A stretch of 64,000 nucleotides of DNA. Source: Azospirillum ramasamyi (GTDB lineage Bacteria > Pseudomonadota > Alphaproteobacteria > Azospirillales > Azospirillaceae). The stretch lies in NCBI RefSeq assembly GCF_003233655.1, contig NZ_CP029834.1, positions 248,001 to 312,000 on the forward strand. Reading direction: 5' to 3'. The stretch's first letter is position 1. Each line of letters opens with the position of its first letter. Under the pieces are notes generated by a model. It was given only the letters and a program-made list of their open reading frames with translations, did not search any database and had not been told where the DNA came from. Made by a program: the position numbers and the translations under genes. This document shows, one piece after another, positions 25,716 through 35,128 of the stretch.

Positions 25716-27971
25716 TCAGCTGACGATGCCGCCCCGGCTGAAGGGCAGCGTCTGCTGCGGCTGGCCGGTCACCGAGAAGATGGCGTTGGCCACCGCGGGT
25801 GCGGCGGTCGGGACGCCGGGTTCGCCGGCGCCGGTCGGCCGCTCGCTCGACGGCATGATGTGGACCTCCACCACCGGCATGTCCGACATCCGCATCGGCA
25901 GAAAGCTGTCGAAGTTGGCCTGATCGACCATCCCGTCGGTCATGGTGATCTCGCCGCGCAGCGCATGGCCGATGCCCCAGCCTGTGCCGCCCTCCATCTG
26001 CGACTTGACGATGTCGGGGTTGATGACCTGGCCGCAGTCGATGGCGACGACGACCCGGTCGACCTTGACCTGCCCCTTGGCGTCGACCGTCACGTCGGCG
26101 ACATGGGCGACATAGCTGTTGAAGCTCTCATGCACGGCGACGCCGCGGCCCTTGCCCTGCGGCATGGGCTGGCCCCAGCCGGCCTTCTCCGCCGCCAGCT
26201 TCAGCACGCCGGCCAGACGCGGATGGTCCTTCAGCATCTCCAGCCGGAAGGCCACCGGATCCTTGCCGGCCGCCTTGGCGAGCCGGTCGATCATCACCTC
26301 CTTGGAATAGGCGGTGTGGGTGTGCCCGACCGACCGCCACCACAGGGTGGTGACCGGCGAGGCGACGGTGTGGGCGTCCACCGCCAGATTCGGCACGGCA
26401 TAGGCCATGTCCGAGGCACCCTCGACCATCGTCGCGTCGACGCCGTTCTTGACCATCGCCGCCTCGAACGGCGTTCCGGCCATGAAGCTCTGGCCGACGA
26501 TGCGCTGCTTCCAGGCGACCAGGGCGCCCTTGTCATCCACCGCCGCCTTGATCCGGTGCAGGAACAGCGGGCGGTAGCGGCCGCCCTTGATGTCGTCCTC
26601 GCGCGTCCAGACCAGATGCACCGGCGCCTTGGGGTAGGCCTTGGCGACCATCACCGCCTCGGCGATGTAGTCGGCGTTGGTGGTGGCGCGCCGGCCGAAG
26701 CTGCCGCCGGCCCACTGGGTCTCTATCTTCACCTGCTCCGGCTTGCAGCCCAGGATATGGGCGGCGACCATCTGCTCAACGCCCTGGAACTGGGAGCCGG
26801 CCCAGATGGTGCAGCCGCCCTCCGGGTTCAGCGCCACCACGGCGTTCAGCGGCTCCATCGGCGCATGGGCGAGATAGGGGAAGACGAAGTCGCCCTCCAC
26901 CACATGACCGCCCCTGGCGGCGGCCTCGGCGAAGGCCTTGTCGGCATCGCCCTTGCCGGCGGCGGCGGCGCCCGGCTGGTCGGCCAGCTTGCGGTAGTCG
27001 GCCAGCATGGCGTCGGTGCCGCGCATCTCGGAGTTGACATCGTCCCAGGTGACCGTCAGAGCCTCGCGGCCCTTCATGGCGGCCCAGGTGTTCCTGGCGA
27101 TCACCGCGACGCCGACCGGCAGGCTCACCACCTCGATCACGCCCGGCACCTTGCGGGCCGCCGCGTCGTCGACGCTCTTCACCGTGCCGCCGAAGCGGGG
27201 GCTGCGGGCCAGAACCGCCGTCACCTGATCGGGGCGGCGGATGTCCATGGCGAAGATCGCGGTGCCGTTGGTCTTGCTGACGTGGTCCAGCCGGTGCAGG
27301 TCCGGCTTGCCGATCAGCACATAGTCCTTGGGATCCTTCAGTTTGACCTGCTGCGGCACAGGCAGCTTCGCCGCCTCCTCCGCCAACTCGCCGAAGGTCA
27401 GGCTGCGGTTGCTCGCCGCATGGCGGACGACGCCCTTCGACACGGTCACCTCGCCGGCCGGCACGGTCCAGCGGGCGGCGGCGGCGGCGACCAGCATGGC
27501 GCGGGCGGCGGCACCGGCCATCCGCAGCTCGTCCCAGCTGTTGGCGATGGCGGTGGAGCCGCCGGTGCCCTGGATGCCGAAGAAGTGGTTGGCGTACAGC
27601 TTGGCATCGGCCGGAGCGAAGGCGCCGCGGACCTGGCTCCAATCGGCGTCCAGTTCCTCCGCCGCGATGGTGGCGATGCCGGTGACGATGCCCTGGCCCT
27701 TGTCCAGATGCTTGGCCAGCACGGTGACCGTGTTGTCAGGCGCGATGATGATGAAGGCATGCGGACGCGGGTCGGCGGGGCCGACGGTCTTCGCAGCCGC
27801 TTCGGCGGCCAGCGCCGGCATGGGCAGATGCGCGCCGATCACCAGCGCACCGGCCCCGGCGCCGATGGCCTTCAGAAAGCCGCGGCGTGACGGCGCCGCC
27901 AGCGGACCGGGAGCGAAACCGGCCTCGGGGAAACCGTTCCGGGCGGCCTGACGGATCAGATGGTGCAGCAT
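25716..27971 (-). CDS. molybdenum hydroxylase large subunit, IorB/CoxL-like
   Basis: A 751-aa molybdopterin-binding subunit of the xanthine dehydrogenase superfamily, isoquinoline 1-oxidoreductase beta-type. A twin-arginine signal (RRGFLK at 29-34, then a hydrophobic stretch ending PMPALA) sends the folded enzyme to the periplasm. Family motifs seen include GIQGTGGSTAIANSWDELR, QWAGGSFGRRA, WWRSVGHTHTAYSKE and GAGEPGVPTAAPAVANAIF, the last carrying the active-site Glu region. Acting with the small iron-sulfur subunit upstream, it hydroxylates an N-heterocycle or oxidises an aldehyde; the substrate is not deducible. No FAD subunit is encoded nearby, as expected for the Ior type, which passes electrons to cytochrome c or similar. 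Confidence 0.9.
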   Translation of the reverse strand: MLHHLIRQAARNGFPEAGFAPGPLAAPSRRGFLKAIGAGAGALVIGAHLPMPALAAEAAAKTVGPADPRPHAFIIIAPDNTVTVLAKHLDKGQGIVTGIATIAAEELDADWSQVRGAFAPADAKLYANHFFGIQGTGGSTAIANSWDELRMAGAAARAMLVAAAAARWTVPAGEVTVSKGVVRHAASNRSLTFGELAEEAAKLPVPQQVKLKDPKDYVLIGKPDLHRLDHVSKTNGTAIFAMDIRRPDQVTAVLARSPRFGGTVKSVDDAAARKVPGVIEVVSLPVGVAVIARNTWAAMKGREALTVTWDDVNSEMRGTDAMLADYRKLADQPGAAAAGKGDADKAFAEAAARGGHVVEGDFVFPYLAHAPMEPLNAVVALNPEGGCTIWAGSQFQGVEQMVAAHILGCKPEQVKIETQWAGGSFGRRATTNADYIAEAVMVAKAYPKAPVHLVWTREDDIKGGRYRPLFLHRIKAAVDDKGALVAWKQRIVGQSFMAGTPFEAAMVKNGVDATMVEGASDMAYAVPNLAVDAHTVASPVTTLWWRSVGHTHTAYSKEVMIDRLAKAAGKDPVAFRLEMLKDHPRLAGVLKLAAEKAGWGQPMPQGKGRGVAVHESFNSYVAHVADVTVDAKGQVKVDRVVVAIDCGQVINPDIVKSQMEGGTGWGIGHALRGEITMTDGMVDQANFDSFLPMRMSDMPVVEVHIMPSSERPTGAGEPGVPTAAPAVANAIFSVTGQPQQTLPFSRGGIVS

Positions 27972-27974
27972 GGA

Positions 27975-28436
27975 TCAGGCCCTCATAGTCTGGGCGGCAT
28001 CCTTGATCGCCGCGCGGATGCGGACATAGGTGGCGCAACGGCAGACATTGCCGTCCATCGCCGCGTCGATGTCCTGGTCGGTCGGGTTCTGGTTGTCGGT
28101 CAGCAGCGCGACCGCGCTCATGATCTGGCCCGACTGGCAATAGCCGCACTGGACGACGTCCAGCTTCTGCCACGCCGCCTGAACGGCCTGCGCCGCCTTG
28201 CCCGTCACGCCTTCGATGGTGGTGACCTTGCTGTCCGGTCCCAGCATGCCGACCGGGGTCTGGCAGGCGCGGGTCGGCGTGCCGTCGACATGGACGGTGC
28301 AGGCGCCGCACTGGGCGACGCCGCAGCCGAACTTGGTGCCGGTCATGTTCAACTCGTCCCGCAGAACCCAGAGGAGGGGCATGTCCTCGGGCACGTCGAC
28401 CTGACGGTCCTCGCCGTTGACGTTGATGCGAATCAT
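27975..28436 (-). CDS. (2Fe-2S)-binding small subunit, IorA-like
   Basis: A 153-aa protein with two [2Fe-2S] domains. The N-terminal plant-type cluster is ligated by Cys38, Cys43, Cys46 and Cys58 ([15 protein letters not shown]...RAC); the C-terminal helical domain by Cys97, Cys100, Cys132 and Cys134 ([23 protein letters not shown]). It carries electrons out of the molybdenum subunit. It has no signal of its own and would be co-exported with the twin-arginine partner three bases downstream. The start at 28436 gives a domain-exact N-terminus. Divergent from a LysR regulator. Confidence 0.92.
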   Translation of the reverse strand: MIRINVNGEDRQVDVPEDMPLLWVLRDELNMTGTKFGCGVAQCGACTVHVDGTPTRACQTPVGMLGPDSKVTTIEGVTGKAAQAVQAAWQKLDVVQCGYCQSGQIMSAVALLTDNQNPTDQDIDAAMDGNVCRCATYVRIRAAIKDAAQTMRA

Positions 28437-28619
28437 GGCTCTTGCCTCTTTCTCCCTGAACGGAACCGCCGGGCTGTGGCGACGACGGGTCCGTTGCCCG
28501 GTTGCGGGCGTTGGCTGCGAATTGGCGATTTCTTGATTGTCGGCTGCTGGAGCAGCTCTGCCTCGACAGAATACACCGTCTAGTGCACAATGAAGTAGGC
28601 GGCTTTGGTTCATATCGTC
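28437..28619. promoter_or_regulatory. divergent promoter region, iorAB and LysR gene
   Basis: About 180 bases between the two start codons. It holds a short dyad GCTGC-TGGA-GCAGC near 28543 and an AT-richer stretch 28565-28600. LysR proteins usually bind T-N11-A dyads in such regions; none is unambiguous here. Confidence 0.4.
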
Positions 28620-29534
28620 ATGAAAGCAATTCATAACCCGGCGCTCGACCTGAACCTGATCAAGGTGTTCGACGCGCTGCTGGAAACCCGCAATGTCTCC
28701 CGTGCGGCCGAGGCGCTGGGCGTCAGCCAGTCGGCGGTCAGCCACGCGCTGGGCCGGCTGCGCACGCTGGTCGGCGATCCCCTGTTCGTGCGCACCGGCA
28801 ACCGGATGGAGCCGACGCCCCGCGCCCAGCGGCTGGCGGAGCCTCTGCGCGACCTGCTGGTGGGCGCGGCCCGCGCCCTGTCGGGGGAGGAGGATTTCGA
28901 TCCGCAGCGGGAGGAGCGGAGCTTCAGCATCTCCACCCCCGATTCCATGCAGGCGGTTCTGCTGACCGGCATCCTGCGCGATGCGGTGGAGGGCGACCTG
29001 CGCGTGTCGGTGGCTCTGCGCAGCCTCGATCCCGACGCCATGCTGGATGCGCTGGACGACGGCACCCTCGATCTGGCGATCGGCTATCTGCCGGAGCTGC
29101 GGCGCTGGCACGACCGTCAGGTGCTGTACCGGGAGACCCATGTCTGTCTGTACAACCCGGATCTCGTGCCGGTCTCCCCGCCGATCGGGCTGGAGGATTA
29201 CACCCGCTATCCGCACCTGATGCCGTCCCTGCGCGGCGGCCTGACCAGCTTCATCGACGACGAACTGGCCGCGCTCGGCACGAGCCGGCGCGTCGCCGCC
29301 TCCACCACCCAGTTCCTGGCGATCCCGATGATCCTGATGCGGGCGCCGATGCTGACCTCGCTGCCGGCCCGGCTGGCCCGGTTGTGCGCCGACGCGCTCG
29401 GACTCGCCACCAGCCCCCTGCCCTTCGATGTCGGCGACTACGAGATGTCGATGATCTGGCACCGCCGCAACACCGGCTCCCCCTCCCACAGCTGGCTGCG
29501 CCAGCGCATCGGCGAGGAGGCGGCGAAGCTATGA
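28620..29534 (+). CDS. LysR-family transcriptional regulator
   Basis: A 304-aa regulator. The winged helix-turn-helix is near residues 9-66 ([38 protein letters not shown]) and the effector domain follows from about 90. The sequence style ([23 protein letters not shown]) is that of the NodD/PcpR-like branch. Start taken as ATG at 28620, in keeping with the family N-terminus; an in-frame TTG 15 bases earlier has poorer spacing from AGGCGG. By position it probably controls the divergent molybdenum hydroxylase genes. Confidence 0.9.
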   Translation: MKAIHNPALDLNLIKVFDALLETRNVSRAAEALGVSQSAVSHALGRLRTLVGDPLFVRTGNRMEPTPRAQRLAEPLRDLLVGAARALSGEEDFDPQREERSFSISTPDSMQAVLLTGILRDAVEGDLRVSVALRSLDPDAMLDALDDGTLDLAIGYLPELRRWHDRQVLYRETHVCLYNPDLVPVSPPIGLEDYTRYPHLMPSLRGGLTSFIDDELAALGTSRRVAASTTQFLAIPMILMRAPMLTSLPARLARLCADALGLATSPLPFDVGDYEMSMIWHRRNTGSPSHSWLRQRIGEEAAKL

Positions 29535-29657
29535 TAGCGCCGCGGGCAGCTGGTTAGGGAGCGCAGGCACTCCGGTGCGGCGGTGAGGATGTTCCGGGTT
29601 CCGGAGGAAGCCGTCCGGAAACAGGCTCATGGCGGTGGTGGAGGCCGGCGGATGCAA

Positions 29658-29687
29658 GACGCCCCGTACCGCGAAGGCCGGGGCGTC
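29658..29687 (-). terminator. candidate terminator at the end of the benzoate operon
   Basis: An 8-bp perfect stem (GACGCCCC / GGGGCGTC) with a 14-base loop, about 30 bases after the benK stop. It lies between convergent genes, so it may also serve the LysR gene. Confidence 0.5.
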
Positions 29688-29718
29688 CCTGTTGTGATTG
29701 GCGGAAGCGGCAGCAGGG

Positions 29719-31107
29719 TCAGTCGATGCTGCTCGCGGCTGGCAGCGGGCCGGCGAAGGACGACGCCGAGGAAGCAGCCGTCTGATGAGCCGGCTGCGGA
29801 GCCAACCTGCCTTTCACCACCATGAACAGGCCGGCCAGGATGACCGGGATACCGACGATGGCGAAGGCGGTCGGCAGGCCGAGGCCGCTGGACAAGATGG
29901 TGCCGCCGACCATGGAGCCGAGAACCGATCCGCTGCGCCCGACGGCGTTGGCCCAGGCGACGCCGGTTGCGCGGTTCGCCGTCGGGTAGAAGCCCGCCGC
30001 CAGCGCATTCACGCCGACCTGCGCACCGGCCAGGCAGAAGCCGGCGCCGAACACGGCGGTGGCAAGCAGGGCAGGAGAGGTGGTGGCGCTGCCGATCAGC
30101 GCAATGAACAGGGCGGCGGTCGCGTAGGCGATGCCCAGAACCTTGTGAGGATCGACACGATCCATCGATGCGCCGATTGCCAGAGCCCCGACCGTACCGC
30201 CCAACTGCAGCATCATGGTCATCAGCGAAGCATCCTTCATGGTCATGCCCGCGCTGCTGATCACCGTCGGCAGCCAGCTCGACAGCAGGTAGAAGACGAG
30301 CAGGCTCATGAAGAAGGTCAGCCACAGCAGCAGCGTGCCGGCGACCAGTCCTGGCTGGAACAGCTGCCCGACCGGTGAGCCCGTCGGCCTTTGCACGCCG
30401 GTGAACCGAGCGCCGGACAACTCCGCCTCCGGAGCGATGCGCTTGAGGATGGCCGCCACGCGCTCCGCCGGCGCATTCTGCAGAACGAGGAATCGCACCG
30501 ATTCAGGCAGGGTCAGCAGCAGAACCGGCACCAGCAGCAACGGCACGATGCCGCCGAGCAGCAGAACCGACGACCAGCCGTAGCCGGCCACCAGCTGTGC
30601 CGCCGCCAGCCCGCCCAGCGCGGAACCGAGCGTGAAGCCGCAGAACATCAAGGTGGTCAGGAAAGACCGCCGCTTGTCGGGGCAAAACTCCGAAGTCAAG
30701 GTGATGGCGTTGGGCATCGCTCCACCCAACCCCATGCCGGTCAGGAAGCGAAGCACCGTCAGTTCGGTGAGGTTCGTCGCCCAGGCGGACGCCAGGCTGG
30801 TCGACCCGAAGAACAGGACGGTGAGGATCAACGCGCGCTTGCGCCCGATCTTGTCGGCCAGAGGTCCAAAGATGAACGCCCCGATCATCAGCCCGAACAG
30901 GCCGGCACCGAACAGCGGCGCCAGTTGGGCCGGCGCCAGCTGCCATTCGGCGCGGAGCGCCGGAGCGATGAAGCCGATCGCCGCCGTGTCGAAGCCGTCG
31001 ATGGCGACGATCAGGAAGCAAAGGGCGATCAGTGTGGCCTGGTATCGGGAAACCTTGTGGGCATTGATGAAGTCCTGAACGTCGATGACGCGTGGTGTCG
31101 ATGACAC
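29719..31107 (-). CDS. benK: aromatic acid/H+ symporter, BenK/PcaK-like MFS transporter
   Basis: A 462-aa twelve-helix transporter of the aromatic acid:H+ symporter family. The first helix has IDGFDTAAIGFIAPAL (the DGFD motif characteristic of PcaK/BenK), loop 2-3 reads GPLADKIGRKRAL, and GMGLGGAMPNAITLTSEF lies in helix 4. The start is GTG at 31107, with GGGAGGAA placed about six bases upstream. It ends a run of cat and ben genes, so benzoate is the likely substrate; PcaK-like specificity cannot be excluded. Its 209-base distance from benD allows a separate promoter. Confidence 0.85.
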   Translation of the reverse strand: MSSTPRVIDVQDFINAHKVSRYQATLIALCFLIVAIDGFDTAAIGFIAPALRAEWQLAPAQLAPLFGAGLFGLMIGAFIFGPLADKIGRKRALILTVLFFGSTSLASAWATNLTELTVLRFLTGMGLGGAMPNAITLTSEFCPDKRRSFLTTLMFCGFTLGSALGGLAAAQLVAGYGWSSVLLLGGIVPLLLVPVLLLTLPESVRFLVLQNAPAERVAAILKRIAPEAELSGARFTGVQRPTGSPVGQLFQPGLVAGTLLLWLTFFMSLLVFYLLSSWLPTVISSAGMTMKDASLMTMMLQLGGTVGALAIGASMDRVDPHKVLGIAYATAALFIALIGSATTSPALLATAVFGAGFCLAGAQVGVNALAAGFYPTANRATGVAWANAVGRSGSVLGSMVGGTILSSGLGLPTAFAIVGIPVILAGLFMVVKGRLAPQPAHQTAASSASSFAGPLPAASSID

Positions 31108-31316
31108 GGGCGTTCCTCCCTATTGACGTGATGGACGGGAAAAAGCTGCGTCGTTGCGCAGTGGACCCACCCGCGTGCTCCCGCGGAGCAGGGCAACGCT
31201 TTGGGCTCGATGGGCCGGGATGCCGACGGTTCGGCCGACGCCCACTTGGCGGTGGGCGCCCTTCAGGTCGTTTGGCGATGGATTTGTCTTCTTCTCCCGG
31301 CGGTCGGCCGAGTTGT

Positions 31317-32102
31317 TCAGCCGATGCTGCCACCGGCGACGAAGCAGGTCTGGCCGGTGATGTACGATGCGTCATTCGACGCGTAGAAGCAGATCGCAGC
31401 CGCGATCTCCTCTTGCGTGCCCATCCGCCCCATCATTGTGTCGCGCATGACCTGGTCGTAGGTTTCCCGTTGCCAGATCCTCTCCTGTTCGCTCATCGGC
31501 TTTGGATTGCGTGGGATGGCACGTTGTCCATTGTCGACGGCCCCCGGGGAGACCGCGTTGACGCGGATCCCCTTGTCCGCCAGTTCCATCGCCATACAGG
31601 TGGTCATGGCATGCACGCCGCCCTTCGCAGCGGAGTAGGGGACACGGTGGATGCCGCGGGTGGCGTTGCTGCCGACATTGACGATGCTGCCGCCGCCTTG
31701 CGCGATCATCACCGGGACCACCGCCCGGCAAGACCAAAGGGTTGGCCAGAGCGAACGGTTGATTTCCTTCACCATCTCCTCCTCCTGGTATTCCCAGAAG
31801 GGCTTCATCCAGATGGTGCCGCCGACATTGTGGACGGAGATGTCGATGCGCCCGAAAGCGTCAACCGCGGCATCGACCATCGCTTGAGCGCCGGCATAGG
31901 TTTCCAGATCGGCGGTGAGCGCCAGCGCCGGCGCGCCTTGGCCCAACAACTCCTCCGCCACCTGATGCACCAATTCGGAACGGTCGACCAGCAGCAGCCT
32001 GGCCCCTTCACCTGCCGCCCGTGCGGCGACCGCTCGCCCGATGCCCTGGGCGGCACCGGTGACAATCATCACCTGATTGTCGAGGCGTCCGCTCATGGTC
32101 AT
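31317..32102 (-). CDS. benD: benzoate cis-diol dehydrogenase BenD
   Basis: A 261-aa short-chain dehydrogenase that oxidises 1,6-dihydroxycyclohexa-2,4-diene-1-carboxylate to catechol with loss of CO2, using NAD+. The nucleotide loop is VTGAAQGIGRAVA (residues 14-26), NVG and the catalytic set Ser-Tyr-Lys (GSNATRG...YSAAKGG) are present, and the NVGGTIWMKPFWEYQ segment is typical of BenD/XylL. It overlaps benC by four bases (ATGA), so the two are translationally coupled. Confidence 0.93.
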   Translation of the reverse strand: MTMSGRLDNQVMIVTGAAQGIGRAVAARAAGEGARLLLVDRSELVHQVAEELLGQGAPALALTADLETYAGAQAMVDAAVDAFGRIDISVHNVGGTIWMKPFWEYQEEEMVKEINRSLWPTLWSCRAVVPVMIAQGGGSIVNVGSNATRGIHRVPYSAAKGGVHAMTTCMAMELADKGIRVNAVSPGAVDNGQRAIPRNPKPMSEQERIWQRETYDQVMRDTMMGRMGTQEEIAAAICFYASNDASYITGQTCFVAGGSIG

Positions 32103-33121
32103 CGGCCATTCCCTTCGCTGGCGGCGAATTTCTCATAATGGAAGCTTGCCGGGGTCAGGCCGCAGTCGCGGAAATGGGTGCGCACGGCCTCAACCATCGG
32201 GGGTGGGCCACAGAGGTACACGTCGACATTCCCGCCGTTCAGATGCTCCGGCTGGAGATGGTGGGTGACGTATCCCTTCAATGGATGGCCGCTGCCCTGG
32301 TCGGCCACGCAGGTGGTGAAGGTAAAGCCCGGGATTTGCTCAGCGAATCTCTGCAGCGCCTCGACCTCGACGAGATCATGGTCCTGGGTGACGCCGTAGA
32401 TGAGATGAACCGGGTGCGGATTGCCGCCTTCCGCGGCGATGCGGCCCAGCATCGACAGGAAGGGCGCCAACCCTGTCCCACCCGCCAACATCAGCACCGG
32501 CCGCCGGACCTCGCGCAGATAGAAGCCGCCGAGCGGACCGGTCAGGGTCAGACGGTCGCCCGGCTTGGCCCGGCCGGTCAGATAGCCGCTCATCAGCCCG
32601 CCTGGCACGTTGCGGATCAGGAAGCTCGCAAGCTCCGCCCCCGGCGGCGAACTGAAGGAGTAGGAGCGCGTCTGTCCGGTGCCCGGCACCTCGATGTTGA
32701 CGTATTGTCCGGGCAGGAAGGCCAGGCGCGCGGCTCCGTCCAAAGCCAAAGACAACTGGATGCTGCTTTCGGACAGATGGGTGACGGACACCACCTCCGC
32801 GCAGACGTCCATCGCCTTGGTCTTGCACACCTCCGATGATGCGGCGATGCGCAGGACGACGTCCGATGCCGGACGCATCTGACAGGTCAGACAGTAGCCC
32901 TCCTCCGCCTCGGCGTCCGTCAGGGCATCCTCGATGTAAGAGCCGCCGTCATAGCGCCCGGCCTCGCAAAAGCTCTTGCAAGTGCCGCAGGCACCATCGC
33001 GGCAATCGAGCGGAATGTTGATGCCTTGCCGGTAAGCGGCATCGGCGACCGTCTCGCCGGGGTTGGCATCGATGAAGCGGGTCAGCCCGTCCTCAAAAGT
33101 CAGCGCGATGTGAAAGCTCAT
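32099..33121 (-). CDS. benC: benzoate 1,2-dioxygenase reductase BenC
   Basis: A 340-aa electron-transfer component. An N-terminal [2Fe-2S] ferredoxin domain (about 1-95) has the ligands CRDGACGTCKSFC with a further Cys at CLTCQ. A reductase module follows: FAD-binding RSYSFSSPPG (about 152) and the NAD-binding GGTGLAPFLSML (about 213). It moves electrons from NADH to the BenAB oxygenase. The ferredoxin-first order matches BenC/XylZ. The short benB-benC gap holds a 6-bp hairpin. Confidence 0.95.
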   Translation of the reverse strand: MSFHIALTFEDGLTRFIDANPGETVADAAYRQGINIPLDCRDGACGTCKSFCEAGRYDGGSYIEDALTDAEAEEGYCLTCQMRPASDVVLRIAASSEVCKTKAMDVCAEVVSVTHLSESSIQLSLALDGAARLAFLPGQYVNIEVPGTGQTRSYSFSSPPGAELASFLIRNVPGGLMSGYLTGRAKPGDRLTLTGPLGGFYLREVRRPVLMLAGGTGLAPFLSMLGRIAAEGGNPHPVHLIYGVTQDHDLVEVEALQRFAEQIPGFTFTTCVADQGSGHPLKGYVTHHLQPEHLNGGNVDVYLCGPPPMVEAVRTHFRDCGLTPASFHYEKFAASEGNGR

Positions 33122-33179
33122 GAGTCGTCTCCCTGGCTTTAAGGCGCACAGAAGGGCGTCGGGCCAGTTGCCGCCCGTC

Positions 33180-33196
33180 CGGGATGATCGATCCCG
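33180..33196 (-). repeat. short dyad between benB and benC
   Basis: CGGGAT / ATCCCG inverted arms with a 5-base spacer in the 84-base benB-benC gap. It could fold in the transcript; no function can be assigned. Confidence 0.4.
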
Positions 33197-33205
33197 CCCG
33201 GCCGA

Positions 33206-33697
33206 TCAGATGTGGTAGATGTCGATGACGTGGTGGATGTAGTCGTTCTTCAGAACCACAGTCTTTTCTTTGATCAGTGGCGTCTCGCCCGAAACATCCA
33301 GTGTGTAGAAGGAGGTGCCGAAATAGGTGTCGGTCGTCTTGTAACGGAAGCTCAGCGTGAACCAGTTGAAGCGCAGCTTGCAGACACCGTTACCCTGTTC
33401 GACGACTTCGAGGTTGCTGATGTTGTGTGAGGTGCGTGGTTCCGGCAGGCTGGTGGCGCTCGACCGCTCCGTCTTGATGCGGAACACGCGATCCTCCAGG
33501 CCGCCGCGGTTGCTGTAATAGATCAGCGAAATCTCGCGCTGCGGGTCGGTGGTCAGGGCGCCATCGTCATCCCAGGCCGGCATCCAGAACACGGCGTCCG
33601 GTGCATAAAGCTGCAGCCAGTCGTCCCATTGTTTTTCATCGAGCAGACGGGCCTCGCGGTGAAGGAAGGCCTGCAGAGCTTCATGGGTGATGGTCAT
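33206..33697 (-). CDS. benB: benzoate 1,2-dioxygenase small subunit BenB
   Basis: A 163-aa beta subunit of the aromatic-ring-hydroxylating dioxygenase family, with a cone-shaped alpha+beta fold. Typical segments are FLHREARLLDEKQWDDWLQL, DAVFWMPAWDDDG and RTSHNISNLEV. It has a structural role in the alpha3-beta3 oxygenase. ATG at 33697 has GGGGGA upstream; a 62-codon upstream extension overlaps benA and is rejected. It begins 11 bases after benA. Confidence 0.94.
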   Translation of the reverse strand: MTITHEALQAFLHREARLLDEKQWDDWLQLYAPDAVFWMPAWDDDGALTTDPQREISLIYYSNRGGLEDRVFRIKTERSSATSLPEPRTSHNISNLEVVEQGNGVCKLRFNWFTLSFRYKTTDTYFGTSFYTLDVSGETPLIKEKTVVLKNDYIHHVIDIYHI

Positions 33698-33708
33698 GCG
33701 TTCCCCCT

Positions 33709-35073
33709 TCAGGCCGGCGTCTTCACGTCGGACGATGCCTCTTCCGTCGCCACGGCACGGCGCATGGTGTCGAGCCAGTACTGGTGCTGGACGACGAACA
33801 GCCCCTCGTCCTCGGTGCGGACGCCGCTCATCAGCGGCTGCAGGTCGATGGCCTTTGCCGCATCGTCGGCGCCGGTCACCCAATGGACCGCACCGCGCGA
33901 CAGGTCGTTCCAGGGGGCGGCACTGCCGAGATAGCCGGTCTGGCAGGAGCGGAACTCCTCCAGGTCGTCCGGAGTGGCCATGCCGCTGGCGTTGAAGAAA
34001 TCCTCATACTGCCGGATGCGCCGGGCGCGGGCTTCCGCACTCTCGTTCTTCGGCGCGATGCAATAGATCGTGACCTCCGTCTTGTCGACGGACAGCGGCC
34101 GGTATGTGCGGATCTGCGAACTGAACTGATCCATCAGGTAGACGTTGGGGTAGAGGCACAGGTTGCGCGAGTTGCCGATCATCCAGTCCGCCCGCGCGGC
34201 CCCGTACTGTGCCGCCAACTCATCCCGGCGTTCATAAAGCGGGCGGTCCTCCGGATTGGCCCACCGGCTCCACAGCAGAAGATGGCCGTTCTCAAAGGAA
34301 TAGAAGCCGCCGCCCTGCTTGGCCCAGCTTCCGGCGTCCATCGCACGCACGCAGTCGCCGGCCGCGGCCGTCTTGCGGCGGTTGGTGGTTGCCGCATAGT
34401 TCCAGTGCACGGCGCTGACGTGATAGCCGTCGGCACCATTCTCGGTCTGGAGCTTCCAGTTGCCATCATAAATGTAGGTCGAGGAGCCGCGCAGCACCTC
34501 CAGACCGTCCGGCGACTGGTCGACGATCATGTCGATGATCTTGGCGGCCTCACCCAGGTATTCGGCCAGGGGAACCACGTCGGCGTTCAGGCTGCCGAAC
34601 AGGAAGCCGCGGTAGGATTCGAACCGGGCGACCTTCGTCAGGTTGTGCGATCCCTCCCGATTGAAGGCGTCGGGGTAGCCGGCGGCCTCCGGATCCTTGA
34701 CCTTCAGCAGCTTGCCGGAGTTGTTGAAGGTCCACCCGTGGAACGGACAGGTGTAGGTCGCCTTGTTGCCGCGCTTGTGCCGGCACAGCATCGCGCCGCG
34801 GTGGCTGCAGGCGTTGATGAAGGCGTTGAGCTCGTTGTCCTTGTTGCGGGCGATGATGATCGGCTGCCGGCCGATGAAGGTGGTGAAGTAGTCGTTCTTG
34901 CCGGGGATTTGGCTTTCGTGGGCGAGGTAGATCCAGTTCCCCTCGAAGATGTGCTTCATCTCCAGTTCGAACAGCTCAGGATCGGTGAAGATGTCGCGCC
35001 TGCACCGATAGATGCCCTGTTCCTTGTCCTCGACGACGGCGCCGTCCAGCCGCGCCATGAGATTGGCGGTCAT
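33709..35073 (-). CDS. benA: benzoate 1,2-dioxygenase large subunit BenA
   Basis: A 454-aa oxygenase alpha subunit that adds both atoms of O2 to benzoate to give the cis-diol carboxylate. The Rieske ligands are in CSHRGAML and CPFHGW (C-x-H...C-x2-H, around 96-120); the mononuclear iron site includes [10 protein letters not shown] around 216-226. Length and sequence fit the benzoate/toluate subgroup (BenA/XylX), and the benB-benC-benD neighbours confirm it. GGAGAA lies before the ATG at 35073; a 14-codon upstream extension is less likely. Confidence 0.96.
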   Translation of the reverse strand: MTANLMARLDGAVVEDKEQGIYRCRRDIFTDPELFELEMKHIFEGNWIYLAHESQIPGKNDYFTTFIGRQPIIIARNKDNELNAFINACSHRGAMLCRHKRGNKATYTCPFHGWTFNNSGKLLKVKDPEAAGYPDAFNREGSHNLTKVARFESYRGFLFGSLNADVVPLAEYLGEAAKIIDMIVDQSPDGLEVLRGSSTYIYDGNWKLQTENGADGYHVSAVHWNYAATTNRRKTAAAGDCVRAMDAGSWAKQGGGFYSFENGHLLLWSRWANPEDRPLYERRDELAAQYGAARADWMIGNSRNLCLYPNVYLMDQFSSQIRTYRPLSVDKTEVTIYCIAPKNESAEARARRIRQYEDFFNASGMATPDDLEEFRSCQTGYLGSAAPWNDLSRGAVHWVTGADDAAKAIDLQPLMSGVRTEDEGLFVVQHQYWLDTMRRAVATEEASSDVKTPA

Positions 35074-35128
35074 GATCTGGTTCTCCACAAGATGGCGGGA
35101 ATGAGGGCCGGGCAAGGCCCCCGGGAGA

